Below, piece by piece: positions 1-6,327 of a stretch of 9,159 bases of DNA. This stretch comes from Sedimenticola sp. GTDB lineage: Bacteria > Pseudomonadota > Gammaproteobacteria > Chromatiales > Chromatiaceae. The stretch lies in the NCBI GenBank assembly GCA_030619405.1, contig JAUXBK010000097.1:1-9159 (forward strand), written 5' to 3'. The position numbers were made by a program, and so were the translations under genes. The notes below the pieces were generated by a model, which made no database searches, was not told the DNA's origin, and saw only the letters and a program-made list of their open reading frames with translations. Position 1 is the first letter of the stretch. Every line of letters starts with the position of its first letter.

Positions 1-16
1 GCGATCTCACTGCATA

Positions 17-48
17 CAGACATCTCCATTTCCACTCAAAATCATCTC
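17..48 (+). repeat. Short dispersed repeat, copy A
   Basis: This 32-base stretch matches 8974-9005 in the same orientation at 27 of 32 positions by my hand count. The shared core has the pattern CCATTTCC, two variable bases, then TCAAAATC. It overlaps the stop codon of der (42-44), so the repeat runs into the 3' end of that gene. It encodes nothing recognisable. Family and origin are unknown to me; it may be the edge of a larger element that continues left of the window. Confidence 0.5.
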
Positions 49-1436
49 CCTTTTTTGTTGACGAACTTCTTGAGCCGCTGGCGCTTGTTGACCTGTCTTT
101 TGGTCAGTTTGTTCTTCCGGCCCTTGAACGGGTTGTCGCCGGAGCGGTACTCCAGCCGCACCGGAGTGCCGTGCAGCGAGAACGCCTTGCGAAACCGTTT
201 CACCAGGTAGCGGGTGTAGGTAGCCGGCACCGCTTCGGTCTGATTGCCGTGGATGACGATGATCGGCGGGTTGCGCCCGCCCTGGTGGGCGTACCGCAGT
301 TTGATCCGCCGCCCGCGGACCATGGGCGGCTGGTGCTCCTGTACCGCCAGCTCCAGCACCCGGGTCAGTTCCGGCGTAGGCAGGTTACGGGTGGCGCTGG
401 CATAGACCCGCTCCACCAGCGGGAAGAGATCACCCACCCCCGAGCCGTGCAGGGCCGAGATCAGCTGGCGCGGGGCGAAGTCCAGAAACGGCAGTTTTCG
501 CTCCACTTCTTCCCGGACCCGCTCCCGTTGCTCCGGGTCCAGGCCGTCCCACTTGTTGATCGCGACCACCAGCGCCCGGCCACTCTCCAGTATATGCCCG
601 GCCAGGGTCGCATCCTGCTCACCCACCCCCAGCCGCGCATCCAGCACCAGCAGTATCACATTGGCCTGCTCGATCGCCTGCAGCGTCTTGATGACGCTGA
701 ATTTCTCGATTACCTCGGTGACCCGTGCCCGGCGTCTGACGCCGGCGGTATCGATCAGGGTGTAGGGCCTGTCGTCGCGGCTGAAGGAGATGAAGACACT
801 GTCCCGGGTGGTCCCGGGCTGATCGAAGGCGACCACCCGCTCCTCCCCCAGCATCCGGTTGACCAGGGTGGACTTCCCCACGTTGGGCCGTCCCACCACG
901 GCGATCTGGATCCCCTTCTCTCCCGGGCCCTCTCCCTCCTCCGTCGCGGGCAGGGAGGAGAGTACCCCGTCGATCAGGGAGCGGACCCCCCGCCCGTGTA
1001 CCGCCGCGATGGCAACCGGCTCTCCCAACCCCAGGGCATAGAACTCGGCCCCGGCCAGCCTCAGGTCCAGATTCTCACTCTTGTTGATCACCAGGCTGAT
1101 GGGCTTGCCGGTACGCCGCAGTTGTGCGGCGATCTCTTCGTCACCACCGGTACACCCCGTCTTCCCGTCCAGCATGAACAGGATGTGGTCGGCCTCGTCG
1201 ATGGCCGCCCGCACCTGCTGCTCCATCAGCAGGACGACATCGCTCCCCTCGCCGCTGATTCCACCGGTATCCACCACCACATAGGGCTTGCTGCCCATGC
1301 GCCCGACCCCGTACTGGCGATCCCGGGTGAGACCAGGCTGATCGGCGACCAGTGCGTCCCGGCTGCGGGTCAGGCGGTTGAACAGGGTCGACTTGCCCAC
1401 ATTGGGGCGTCCGACGAGTGTGATTACCGGTAACAT
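42..1436 (-). CDS. der: Ribosome biogenesis GTPase Der (EngA)
   Basis: Der is a tandem-domain GTPase that binds the 50S subunit and is needed for its late maturation in the cytoplasm. Two G domains are plain. The first has a P-loop GRPNVGKST at residues 9-17, DTGG at 56-59 and NKSE at 118-121. The second has GRPNVGKST at 182-190, DTAG at 229-232 and NKWD at 294-297. A KH-like domain follows from about residue 350, and the protein ends in a strongly basic Lys/Arg tail. At 464 residues it has the usual family length. The ATG start lies three residues before the conserved beta strand leading to the first P-loop, and no better start is seen. The ribosome-binding site is weak. It is the last gene of the cluster here, 224 bases after bamB, with a hairpin repeat in the gap. 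One small oddity is Glu instead of Asp in the first NKxD motif, a change also known in other Der proteins. Confidence 0.97.
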   Translation of the reverse strand: MLPVITLVGRPNVGKSTLFNRLTRSRDALVADQPGLTRDRQYGVGRMGSKPYVVVDTGGISGEGSDVVLLMEQQVRAAIDEADHILFMLDGKTGCTGGDEEIAAQLRRTGKPISLVINKSENLDLRLAGAEFYALGLGEPVAIAAVHGRGVRSLIDGVLSSLPATEEGEGPGEKGIQIAVVGRPNVGKSTLVNRMLGEERVVAFDQPGTTRDSVFISFSRDDRPYTLIDTAGVRRRARVTEVIEKFSVIKTLQAIEQANVILLVLDARLGVGEQDATLAGHILESGRALVVAINKWDGLDPEQRERVREEVERKLPFLDFAPRQLISALHGSGVGDLFPLVERVYASATRNLPTPELTRVLELAVQEHQPPMVRGRRIKLRYAHQGGRNPPIIVIHGNQTEAVPATYTRYLVKRFRKAFSLHGTPVRLEYRSGDNPFKGRKNKLTKRQVNKRQRLKKFVNKKGR

Positions 1437-1472
1437 GGGGAACCCAGCCCTTTCAAGGTGTCAACGCACTGA

Positions 1473-1500
1473 AATATATAGGATAAAATCGGAACATAAA
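1473..1500 (-). promoter_or_regulatory. Possible weak promoter before der
   Basis: On the minus strand a TATATT box (1473-1478) lies 16 bases after TTTATG (1495-1500), in an AT-rich stretch between the 1515-1600 hairpin and der. The -10 box fits the sigma-70 consensus at five of six positions, but the -35 box fits poorly. It could give der some expression independent of bamB. This is inference from base patterns only. Confidence 0.2.
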
Positions 1501-1514
1501 GCAGCTCTCAGATC

Positions 1515-1600
1515 CGTAGGGTGTGGTGAGGAACGAACCGCACCAACCTCAGGCTTGGCAGCTTCCCCCGGTGCGGTTCGCAAGCTCACCGCACCCTACG
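1515..1600. repeat. Dispersed hairpin repeat between bamB and der
   Basis: Two arms of about 30 bases (1515-1544 and 1570-1600) are imperfect inverted copies. They start with CGTAGGGTGTGGTGAG and end with CTCACCGCACCCTACG, and a spacer of 25 bases lies between them. Such GTAGGGTGCGGTGA-type palindromes are, to my knowledge, common intergenic repeats in gammaproteobacteria. There is no T-run after the stem on the minus strand, so it is not a standard terminator. In RNA reading from bamB into der it would form a strong stem-loop. Confidence 0.75.
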
Positions 1601-1660
1601 AAACTTCTATTGATTTAGATAGTTATGAGGCACCTTGAAAAGGCTGCATGGGGAGCCCTG

Positions 1661-2824
1661 TCAGGGCTGCTCCTCGGGTGAATCCAGGGTGACCGCCGTC
1701 AGCCCGCCGCCTTCGTCATAGATATAGGCCACCCCGTCCACTACCAGCGGTTTGGCAGAGACCCGGTCGCCGCCGACGCTGATGCGGGCTGCCATGTGGC
1801 CATCTTCGGTGGCCAGCCAATGGATATAGCCGTCGAAATCACCCACCAGCACATAATCACCCAATACCGCCGGCGCCGAGAGTTTGCGGTGCAGCAGCTG
1901 ATCGTTCTTCCAGGCGGCGGCGCCGTTACGCTGATCGATGGCCCAGACCCGGCCCTTGTCATCCGAGACGTAGAGCTGTCGCCAGTCCACTCCGAGGCCG
2001 GCGTAAGAGGAGAGTGGCCGGTTCCAGAGCAGCACGCCGGAATCCTCCGATACCGCCGCCGTGTCCCCCTGATAGGTGGTCACATAGACCACGTCGTCCA
2101 GCACCAGGGGATCGCTGTCGATGTCCACCAGGCGCTCCAGCTCGGTACGACCCGTGGGCGTGGTGATACTGCTCTCCCACACCACGTCACCCGTGGCCAG
2201 ATCCAGCGCCACCAGCTTGCCGCCGTCGGTGCCACAGATCACCCGCCCCAGGCTGATCACCGGCGAGCTGCTGCCATGCAGAGTGAGGATGGGAACGCTA
2301 CGGTCATAGAGCCAGAGCAGATCCCCGGAGGCACTGTCGAAGCCGACGATCTTGCCATCCAGGGTGTGGACCGCCGTAACCCCCTCTGCCGCCTTGGGCA
2401 CCGACAGGATCTCACTGGTCACCTTGCCTCGCCACGCCTCGGCACCGGTCTCGCTGTGCAGCGCCACCAGCTCTGCCTGACTGGTCCCGATCAGCACCAG
2501 TCCATCGCCCACACCGGGTCCGCCGGAAATATCCAGTCCGGTGTCGACGCCCCACACCAGCTCACCGGTCTCGGCATCGAACGCCTTGACCTCACCGCCC
2601 GCCTCTGCGGCGTAGAGTATCCCATCCGCATAGGAGGGGACCAGGCTCAGCCGCTGGTCTCCTGATCCGCCCCCCACCGAGCGGCTCCAGAGGGTCCGTG
2701 GCTGAATCTCATTCTCCAGCTCCACCAGCTCCGCCGGCTCTTCCACGTTGTCGCTGGAAAACCAGCCCAGGCTGCCGCAGCCGGTCAGCAACAGGAGCGA
2801 AAACAGCAGCAGAATCCGTATCAT
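1661..2824 (-). CDS. bamB: Outer membrane assembly lipoprotein BamB
   Basis: BamB is a lipoprotein of the BAM complex, which inserts beta-barrel proteins into the outer membrane; it binds BamA. The N-terminus is a lipoprotein signal peptide with lipobox LTGC and acylated Cys16. The next residue is Gly, not Asp, which fits sorting to the outer membrane. The rest is an eight-bladed PQQ-type beta-propeller with recurring blade motifs such as FDAETGELVW (82-91), LHSETGAEAW (122-131), FDSASGDLLW (162-171), LDLATGDVVW (207-216) and IDQRNGAAAW (296-305). The segment around 226-240 (RTELERLVDIDSDPL) is a typical BamB signature. At 387 residues it is full length. The start codon is only 4 bases from a CTAG-bounded element (2829-2995), so the usual tight yfgM-bamB junction is broken and its translation start region comes from the element. 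No strong ribosome-binding site is visible there. Confidence 0.96.
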   Translation of the reverse strand: MIRILLLFSLLLLTGCGSLGWFSSDNVEEPAELVELENEIQPRTLWSRSVGGGSGDQRLSLVPSYADGILYAAEAGGEVKAFDAETGELVWGVDTGLDISGGPGVGDGLVLIGTSQAELVALHSETGAEAWRGKVTSEILSVPKAAEGVTAVHTLDGKIVGFDSASGDLLWLYDRSVPILTLHGSSSPVISLGRVICGTDGGKLVALDLATGDVVWESSITTPTGRTELERLVDIDSDPLVLDDVVYVTTYQGDTAAVSEDSGVLLWNRPLSSYAGLGVDWRQLYVSDDKGRVWAIDQRNGAAAWKNDQLLHRKLSAPAVLGDYVLVGDFDGYIHWLATEDGHMAARISVGGDRVSAKPLVVDGVAYIYDEGGGLTAVTLDSPEEQP

Positions 2825-2828
2825 CGAT

Positions 2829-2995
2829 CTAGGAGCCTGTCCGAAAATAGAGAACCTATTGCGGAAAAGCCATTTCGGCCCATTTTTCCGCTCATTCTCG
2901 TTAAATATGAGTAACTATTCGCCTCAAATGACCGAAAAAATGGACTCAAAATGGCTTCCCCTCGTGACGGCTTCTATTCTCGGACAGGCTCCTAG
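2829..2995. mobile_element. MITE-like element, family 1, short copy
   Basis: This 167-bp non-coding element has terminal inverted repeats of 23 bases (2829-2851 and 2973-2995, one mismatch) beginning CTAGGAGCCTGTCCGA. A second, subterminal pair (2869-2896 with 2927-2955) makes the whole unit one long imperfect hairpin. A related copy with the same termini is at 5120-5333. Each end carries CTAG, either part of the repeat or a duplicated CTAG target, as made by the IS5-type transposases that target CTAR. No transposase is present, so it would depend on an enzyme encoded elsewhere. The open frame through it is not a credible gene. It sits directly upstream of bamB and shares its right-hand CTAG with the next element. 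Confidence 0.85.
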
Positions 2996-3129
2996 TACAA
3001 CAAATACTAAGTACCAGGGTGTCGGATTACGGCGCGCTCATAAGTATGTGATAACCTGACATATCAGTGAGATGCGCGCCTAATCCAACCTACATTCTGT
3101 TCGTAGGGACTTAGCATTTGCTGTACTAG
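2992..3129. mobile_element. MITE-like element, family 2
   Basis: This 138-bp unit is a different palindromic element. Its outer inverted repeats (2992-3015 and 3106-3129) match at 21 of 24 positions and begin CTAGTACA. An inner pair (3018-3041 with 3072-3093) contains GGATTA and GCGCG blocks. A small TATGT/ACATA pair closes the apex, so the whole unit folds as one hairpin. It is non-coding. Its left CTAG (2992-2995) is also the right end of the neighbouring element, so one probably inserted at the CTAG of the other. Its right CTAG contains the stop codon of yfgM. The sequence between the shared ends differs from family 1. Confidence 0.8.
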
Positions 3130-3761
3130 GAGCCTTCGGCCACCGCCAGATCTTCCAGTTTCATCCTGATCACGGCGGTGTTACCAACATCGGTGGCCAA
3201 GGCTTCGAGATAGGCGCTGCGTGCCCCTTCCCGGTCGCCCCTGGCGAGTGCGATATCTCCTTTCAGGGCTGAGAACTCACCCCGAAAGCTGTCATCTTTT
3301 GCGTTTGCCACCACTGCAGCGGCCCCCTCGGCATCGCCCTCGCTGATCAGGATCCGCGCCAGGTGCAGACGTGCAATCTGCTGCAGCGACTGGCTGCTGC
3401 CCTTCTGCTCCACCTGTTTCAACAGCGCCCGGGCAGCAGCGGTGTCGCCCTGTTCCAGCTTCACTCGGGCCAGTGTCAGCGAGGCGAAGGTATCGTAGGC
3501 GCTGCCCTGAAACTCGCTGGCGATGATCTCGGCCTGTTTGCTGGCAATTTCGTTATTCTTTGCGGCCAGCGACTGGCTCATCTGCTCGAACAGCATCGAT
3601 GCCTGACCGGCTACCTGCTGTTGGTGCTGGTTCCAGTACTGCCACCCGAACACCGCACCAAGCCCCAGAACGACACCGGCGATCACCGACTTGCCATTCT
3701 CTTTCCACCACTTCTTGAGCTCTTCAACCTGCTCTTCTTCCGAAAGGGTTACGTCTACCAT
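3126..3761 (-). CDS. yfgM: YfgM, TPR-like ancillary SecYEG factor
   Basis: YfgM-type proteins are anchored in the inner membrane with a periplasmic TPR-like domain. In E. coli YfgM associates with SecYEG and the chaperone PpiD during export. Here a short acidic cytoplasmic N-terminus with EELKKWWKENGK (13-24) is followed by one membrane segment (about 25-41). Next come a Gln-rich stretch and helical repeats to the end, with alternating A, L and G positions typical of TPR folds. At 211 residues it is close to the usual length. The ATG is preceded by a clear GAGGAG site (3765-3770), which settles the start. hisS ends 52 bases upstream, so the two are probably co-transcribed. The TAG stop lies in the CTAG that ends the family 2 element, but the protein looks complete. 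Confidence 0.9.
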   Translation of the reverse strand: MVDVTLSEEEQVEELKKWWKENGKSVIAGVVLGLGAVFGWQYWNQHQQQVAGQASMLFEQMSQSLAAKNNEIASKQAEIIASEFQGSAYDTFASLTLARVKLEQGDTAAARALLKQVEQKGSSQSLQQIARLHLARILISEGDAEGAAAVVANAKDDSFRGEFSALKGDIALARGDREGARSAYLEALATDVGNTAVIRMKLEDLAVAEGS

Positions 3762-3813
3762 ACTCTCCTCGTTACCGGTTCAGTCACCGACTCTGTTCTG
3801 TTCACCAGTTCGG

Positions 3814-5085
3814 TCAGAAAACCTCTGACAGAAAAAATCCCTTGAGGCCGTCGAACGGGATCTCCCGCTGTTCCGCCTGCTCCCGCAGCGGCTTGATCCC
3901 GGCGACGCCCCGGGCCAGCTCATCCTCGCCCAGCACCAGGGCGTAGGCGGCCCCGCTGCGGTCTGCCTTCTTGAACTGACTCTTGAAACTGCCGCCGCCG
4001 CAATGGCTGATCAGGCGCAGCCCGGGGATCTCGTCGCGCAACCGCTCTGCCAGCAGCATGCCCTGCTGCTGCGGTGCCCCGGCCGCCAGTACCAGATAGG
4101 CGTGGGGGTTGTTCAGCCCCTGCCCCGCACCCTGCTCCTGGAGCAGCGCCACCAGACGTTCGACGCCCATGGCAAAGCCGATCGCCGGGGTCGGGCGCCC
4201 GCCCAGTTGCTCCACCAGCCCGTCATAACGCCCACCGGCGCAGACCGTGCCCTGGGCCCCGAGCCGGGTGGTTACCCACTCGAATACGGTACGTGAGTAG
4301 TAATCCAGCCCCCGCACCAGTCGCGGGTTCACGTTACAGGCCACGCCGGCATCGTCCAGTCCCTGGCAGATGGCATCGAAGTGCTGGCGTGATGCCTCTC
4401 CCAGGTGCTCGAGCAGAGTGGGAGCGGCGTCGATCAGGGGTTTCATCGCCGGGTTCTTGGCGTCCAGAATCCGCAGCGGGTTGGTTTCGAGCCGACGCAG
4501 GCTCTCCTCATCCAGTTGCTCCCGGTGCGCCGACAGATAGGCCACCAGCCGTTCCTGATAGAGCGCACGCTCTGCCACGGTACCCAGGGTATTGACCTGG
4601 AGCTCCAGGCCATCCAGCCCCAGGGCCTGCCAGAAACGGCGACTGATCAGTATCATCTCCAGGTCGATATCCGGCCCGGCCAGCCCGTAGGCCTCTGCAC
4701 CGATCTGGTGAAACTGACGATAACGCCCCTTCTGCGGGCGCTCGTGCCGAAACATCCCGCCCCGGTACCAGAGCCGCTGCACCTGGTTGTGGAACAGGCC
4801 CTTCTCGATGCCGGCGCGGACACAGCCGGCGGTCCCTTCCGGCCGCAAGGTCAGGCTGTCACCATTCCGGTCCTGAAACGTGTACATCTCCTTTTCGACG
4901 ATATCGGTCACCTCACCGATGGAACGTCGAAACAGCTCGGTCATCTCCAGAATCGGGGTGCGGATCTCCCGGTAACCATAGCGATCGAGCACATCTTTCA
5001 CCCGCCCCTCAAGAAACTGCCACAAAGGGCTCTCATCGGGCAGGAGATCGCGCATGCCACGAATGGCCTGGATATTCTTTGCCAT
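3814..5085 (-). CDS. hisS: Histidyl-tRNA synthetase
   Basis: HisS is a class II aminoacyl-tRNA synthetase that charges tRNA-His in the cytoplasm. Class II motif 1 falls around residues 37-60. Motif 2 is at about 107-133, with FRHERPQKGRYRQFHQIG. The histidine-specific motif LVRGLDYY is at 256-263, GRYDGL at 285-290 and motif 3, AIGFAMGVERL, at 301-311. The C-terminal anticodon-binding domain runs from about 325 to 423. Length is normal for bacteria, and the start MAKNIQAIRGMRD is typical of the family. Only 34 bases lie between its ATG and the element at 5120-5333. In related genomes ispG lies immediately upstream, and here it is gone. No strong ribosome-binding site is seen. Which promoter drives the gene now is unclear, because any transcript from rodZ must pass through the element. 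Confidence 0.97.
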   Translation of the reverse strand: MAKNIQAIRGMRDLLPDESPLWQFLEGRVKDVLDRYGYREIRTPILEMTELFRRSIGEVTDIVEKEMYTFQDRNGDSLTLRPEGTAGCVRAGIEKGLFHNQVQRLWYRGGMFRHERPQKGRYRQFHQIGAEAYGLAGPDIDLEMILISRRFWQALGLDGLELQVNTLGTVAERALYQERLVAYLSAHREQLDEESLRRLETNPLRILDAKNPAMKPLIDAAPTLLEHLGEASRQHFDAICQGLDDAGVACNVNPRLVRGLDYYSRTVFEWVTTRLGAQGTVCAGGRYDGLVEQLGGRPTPAIGFAMGVERLVALLQEQGAGQGLNNPHAYLVLAAGAPQQQGMLLAERLRDEIPGLRLISHCGGGSFKSQFKKADRSGAAYALVLGEDELARGVAGIKPLREQAEQREIPFDGLKGFFLSEVF

Positions 5086-5119
5086 ATCGGTTCGAACCCG
5101 TGCCGGAGGGCTGCCCTAT

Positions 5120-5333
5120 CTAGGAGCCTGTCCGAGAATAGAGAACCTACTCAGCAACTGCTCCATGCGTTGCTCTACCTCCTGCATCCCTGCAGTCGTG
5201 CGGAAAACCCATTTTGGCCAGATTTCCCGATTAAATTCATTAAATATGTCCAATATTCGCCTCATTTAATCGAAAAATCTGACTCAAAATGGATTCCCCT
5301 CGCTACGATTCCTATTCTCGGACAGGCTCCTAG
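5120..5333. mobile_element. MITE-like element, family 1, long copy
   Basis: This 214-bp copy of the element at 2829-2995 has inverted ends identical over 22 bases (5120-5141 with 5312-5333), again bounded by CTAG. The inner pair (5209-5235 with 5265-5292) is also conserved. It is 47 bp longer than the other copy because of an extra block at about 5150-5197 near the left end. No transposase is encoded. It lies between rodZ and hisS, the usual place of ispG. It overlaps the end of the rodZ reading frame, providing its last 15 codons and stop. Confidence 0.88.
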
Positions 5334-6327
5334 GATCCAGGGTAAAGCGAGCCACGTTGCCACGGATGTGGGGGGTCAGATCGAACGGTTTGCCATCCAC
5401 GGATATGCTTACACTGTTGGCATTGCCCAGTACCACCTGGTAGGGCGGAGTGCCGCCGAGCACCCGACGGGTGCCCGCTTTCATCTCACCCTGCAGTTTG
5501 AAGCTGCCACCGGCATCCTGGATCTTTACCCAGGAGACCTGGCCGAAGGTGAGATTTATCCGGCCGGTGGTGGCAGCAGGTTCGGGCATGGCCTCCGGTT
5601 CTGTCTTCGGTTCAGATTCAGGTTCAGCCGCAGGAGCCGGCAGCGCTGCCTCACCCATCTCTGCGGTGCCTGTCACCCCCGTTTTCTCGCCTCCAGCGGC
5701 GGTCGGTGTCTCCTCCCGGGCTGCATCTTCCGGCAGTGCCTCTTCCTGCGGCGGGAGTCTCAATATCCCCTCTCCGCCTGCGCCCATTTCCGGCACCCCA
5801 TCGGTGGTGATCTCGCCAGGCAGCATGGTCGATCCAGGTTCTCCCGGCAGCGCATCAACCGTTTCTGCAACCGTCGCCGACCCGTCATCCCACGACTCCG
5901 TCACCGACGGCCACTGCAGATACCCCCGCCACCAGATCACCACCAGGGCGATCAGACCGATGACGATCCCCCAGGTGATCAGCCGGACCAGCAGGTGACC
6001 ACTGCCCACTTCGTGCCGTACCTGGGCGATGTGCAACTCCGGCAGGGGTTCCCGGGGCCCGTGCAGCTCGTGATAAGCGGCCAGCAGAGGTTCCGTGGGA
6101 ACGCCCAGCAGGCGAGCATAATTGCGCAGATATCCTTGGGTGAAGACCGATCCCGGGAGCCGGTCATACTGATCTGCCTCCAGTGCCTCCAGTTTGTCCT
6201 CACCCAGATGCAGCAGCGCCGCCACTCTCGACAGGTCCAGTCCCTGGGCCTCCCGTATCCGTTTGAGGCGTTCGCCAGGGCCAGTCGCGCGACCCTCCAG
6301 CGCCTCTTCTGTCTCCTCGGGATTCAT
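5284..6327 (-). CDS. rodZ: Cytoskeletal protein RodZ, C-terminus altered by an element
   Basis: RodZ links the MreB cytoskeleton to the cell-wall elongation machinery and helps set rod shape. The N-terminal cytoplasmic part is a Cro/C1-type helix-turn-helix domain (about 17-80), with the family motif LPGSVFTQGYLRNYARLLG at 57-75. One membrane segment spans about 112-133. A long Glu/Ala/Pro-rich periplasmic linker (about 145-255) leads to the C-terminal DUF4115 domain (about 256-331), which ends in GNVARFTLDP. The ATG overlaps the pilF stop as ATGA, which supports this start and translational coupling. The last 15 residues (333-347, from RSLSE on) and the TGA are read from the MITE-like element at 5120-5333. 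The conserved domain seems complete, since E. coli RodZ also ends shortly after the matching FTL. The protein is probably functional with a foreign tail. Confidence 0.93.
   Translation of the reverse strand: MNPEETEEALEGRATGPGERLKRIREAQGLDLSRVAALLHLGEDKLEALEADQYDRLPGSVFTQGYLRNYARLLGVPTEPLLAAYHELHGPREPLPELHIAQVRHEVGSGHLLVRLITWGIVIGLIALVVIWWRGYLQWPSVTESWDDGSATVAETVDALPGEPGSTMLPGEITTDGVPEMGAGGEGILRLPPQEEALPEDAAREETPTAAGGEKTGVTGTAEMGEAALPAPAAEPESEPKTEPEAMPEPAATTGRINLTFGQVSWVKIQDAGGSFKLQGEMKAGTRRVLGGTPPYQVVLGNANSVSISVDGKPFDLTPHIRGNVARFTLDPRSLSENRNRSEGNPF

Noticed and set aside
171..1433. 420-codon plus-strand frame opposite der
   Set aside because: It mirrors the der codons with His/Gln/Asp/Gly-rich composition and no motif, while der on the other strand has all its GTPase motifs.
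1654..1668. Perfect 7-bp palindrome at the bamB stop codon (AGCCCTG/CAGGGCT)
   Set aside because: The spacer is a single base, too small for a hairpin loop without opening the stem, and no T-run follows.
2748..3059. 103-codon plus-strand frame running through the family 1 element
   Set aside because: It starts inside antisense bamB and crosses both elements. A similar peptide occurs in the second copy but is broken there, so the similarity is that of a DNA repeat.
2829..3129. CRISPR or tandem array suggested by repeated palindromic sequence
   Set aside because: The units are single inverted-repeat elements of two families, without regular spacers or cas genes.
5089..5099. GGTTCGAACCC resembling a tRNA T-arm
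   Set aside because: Only a short palindrome; no acceptor, D or anticodon arms can be found around it.
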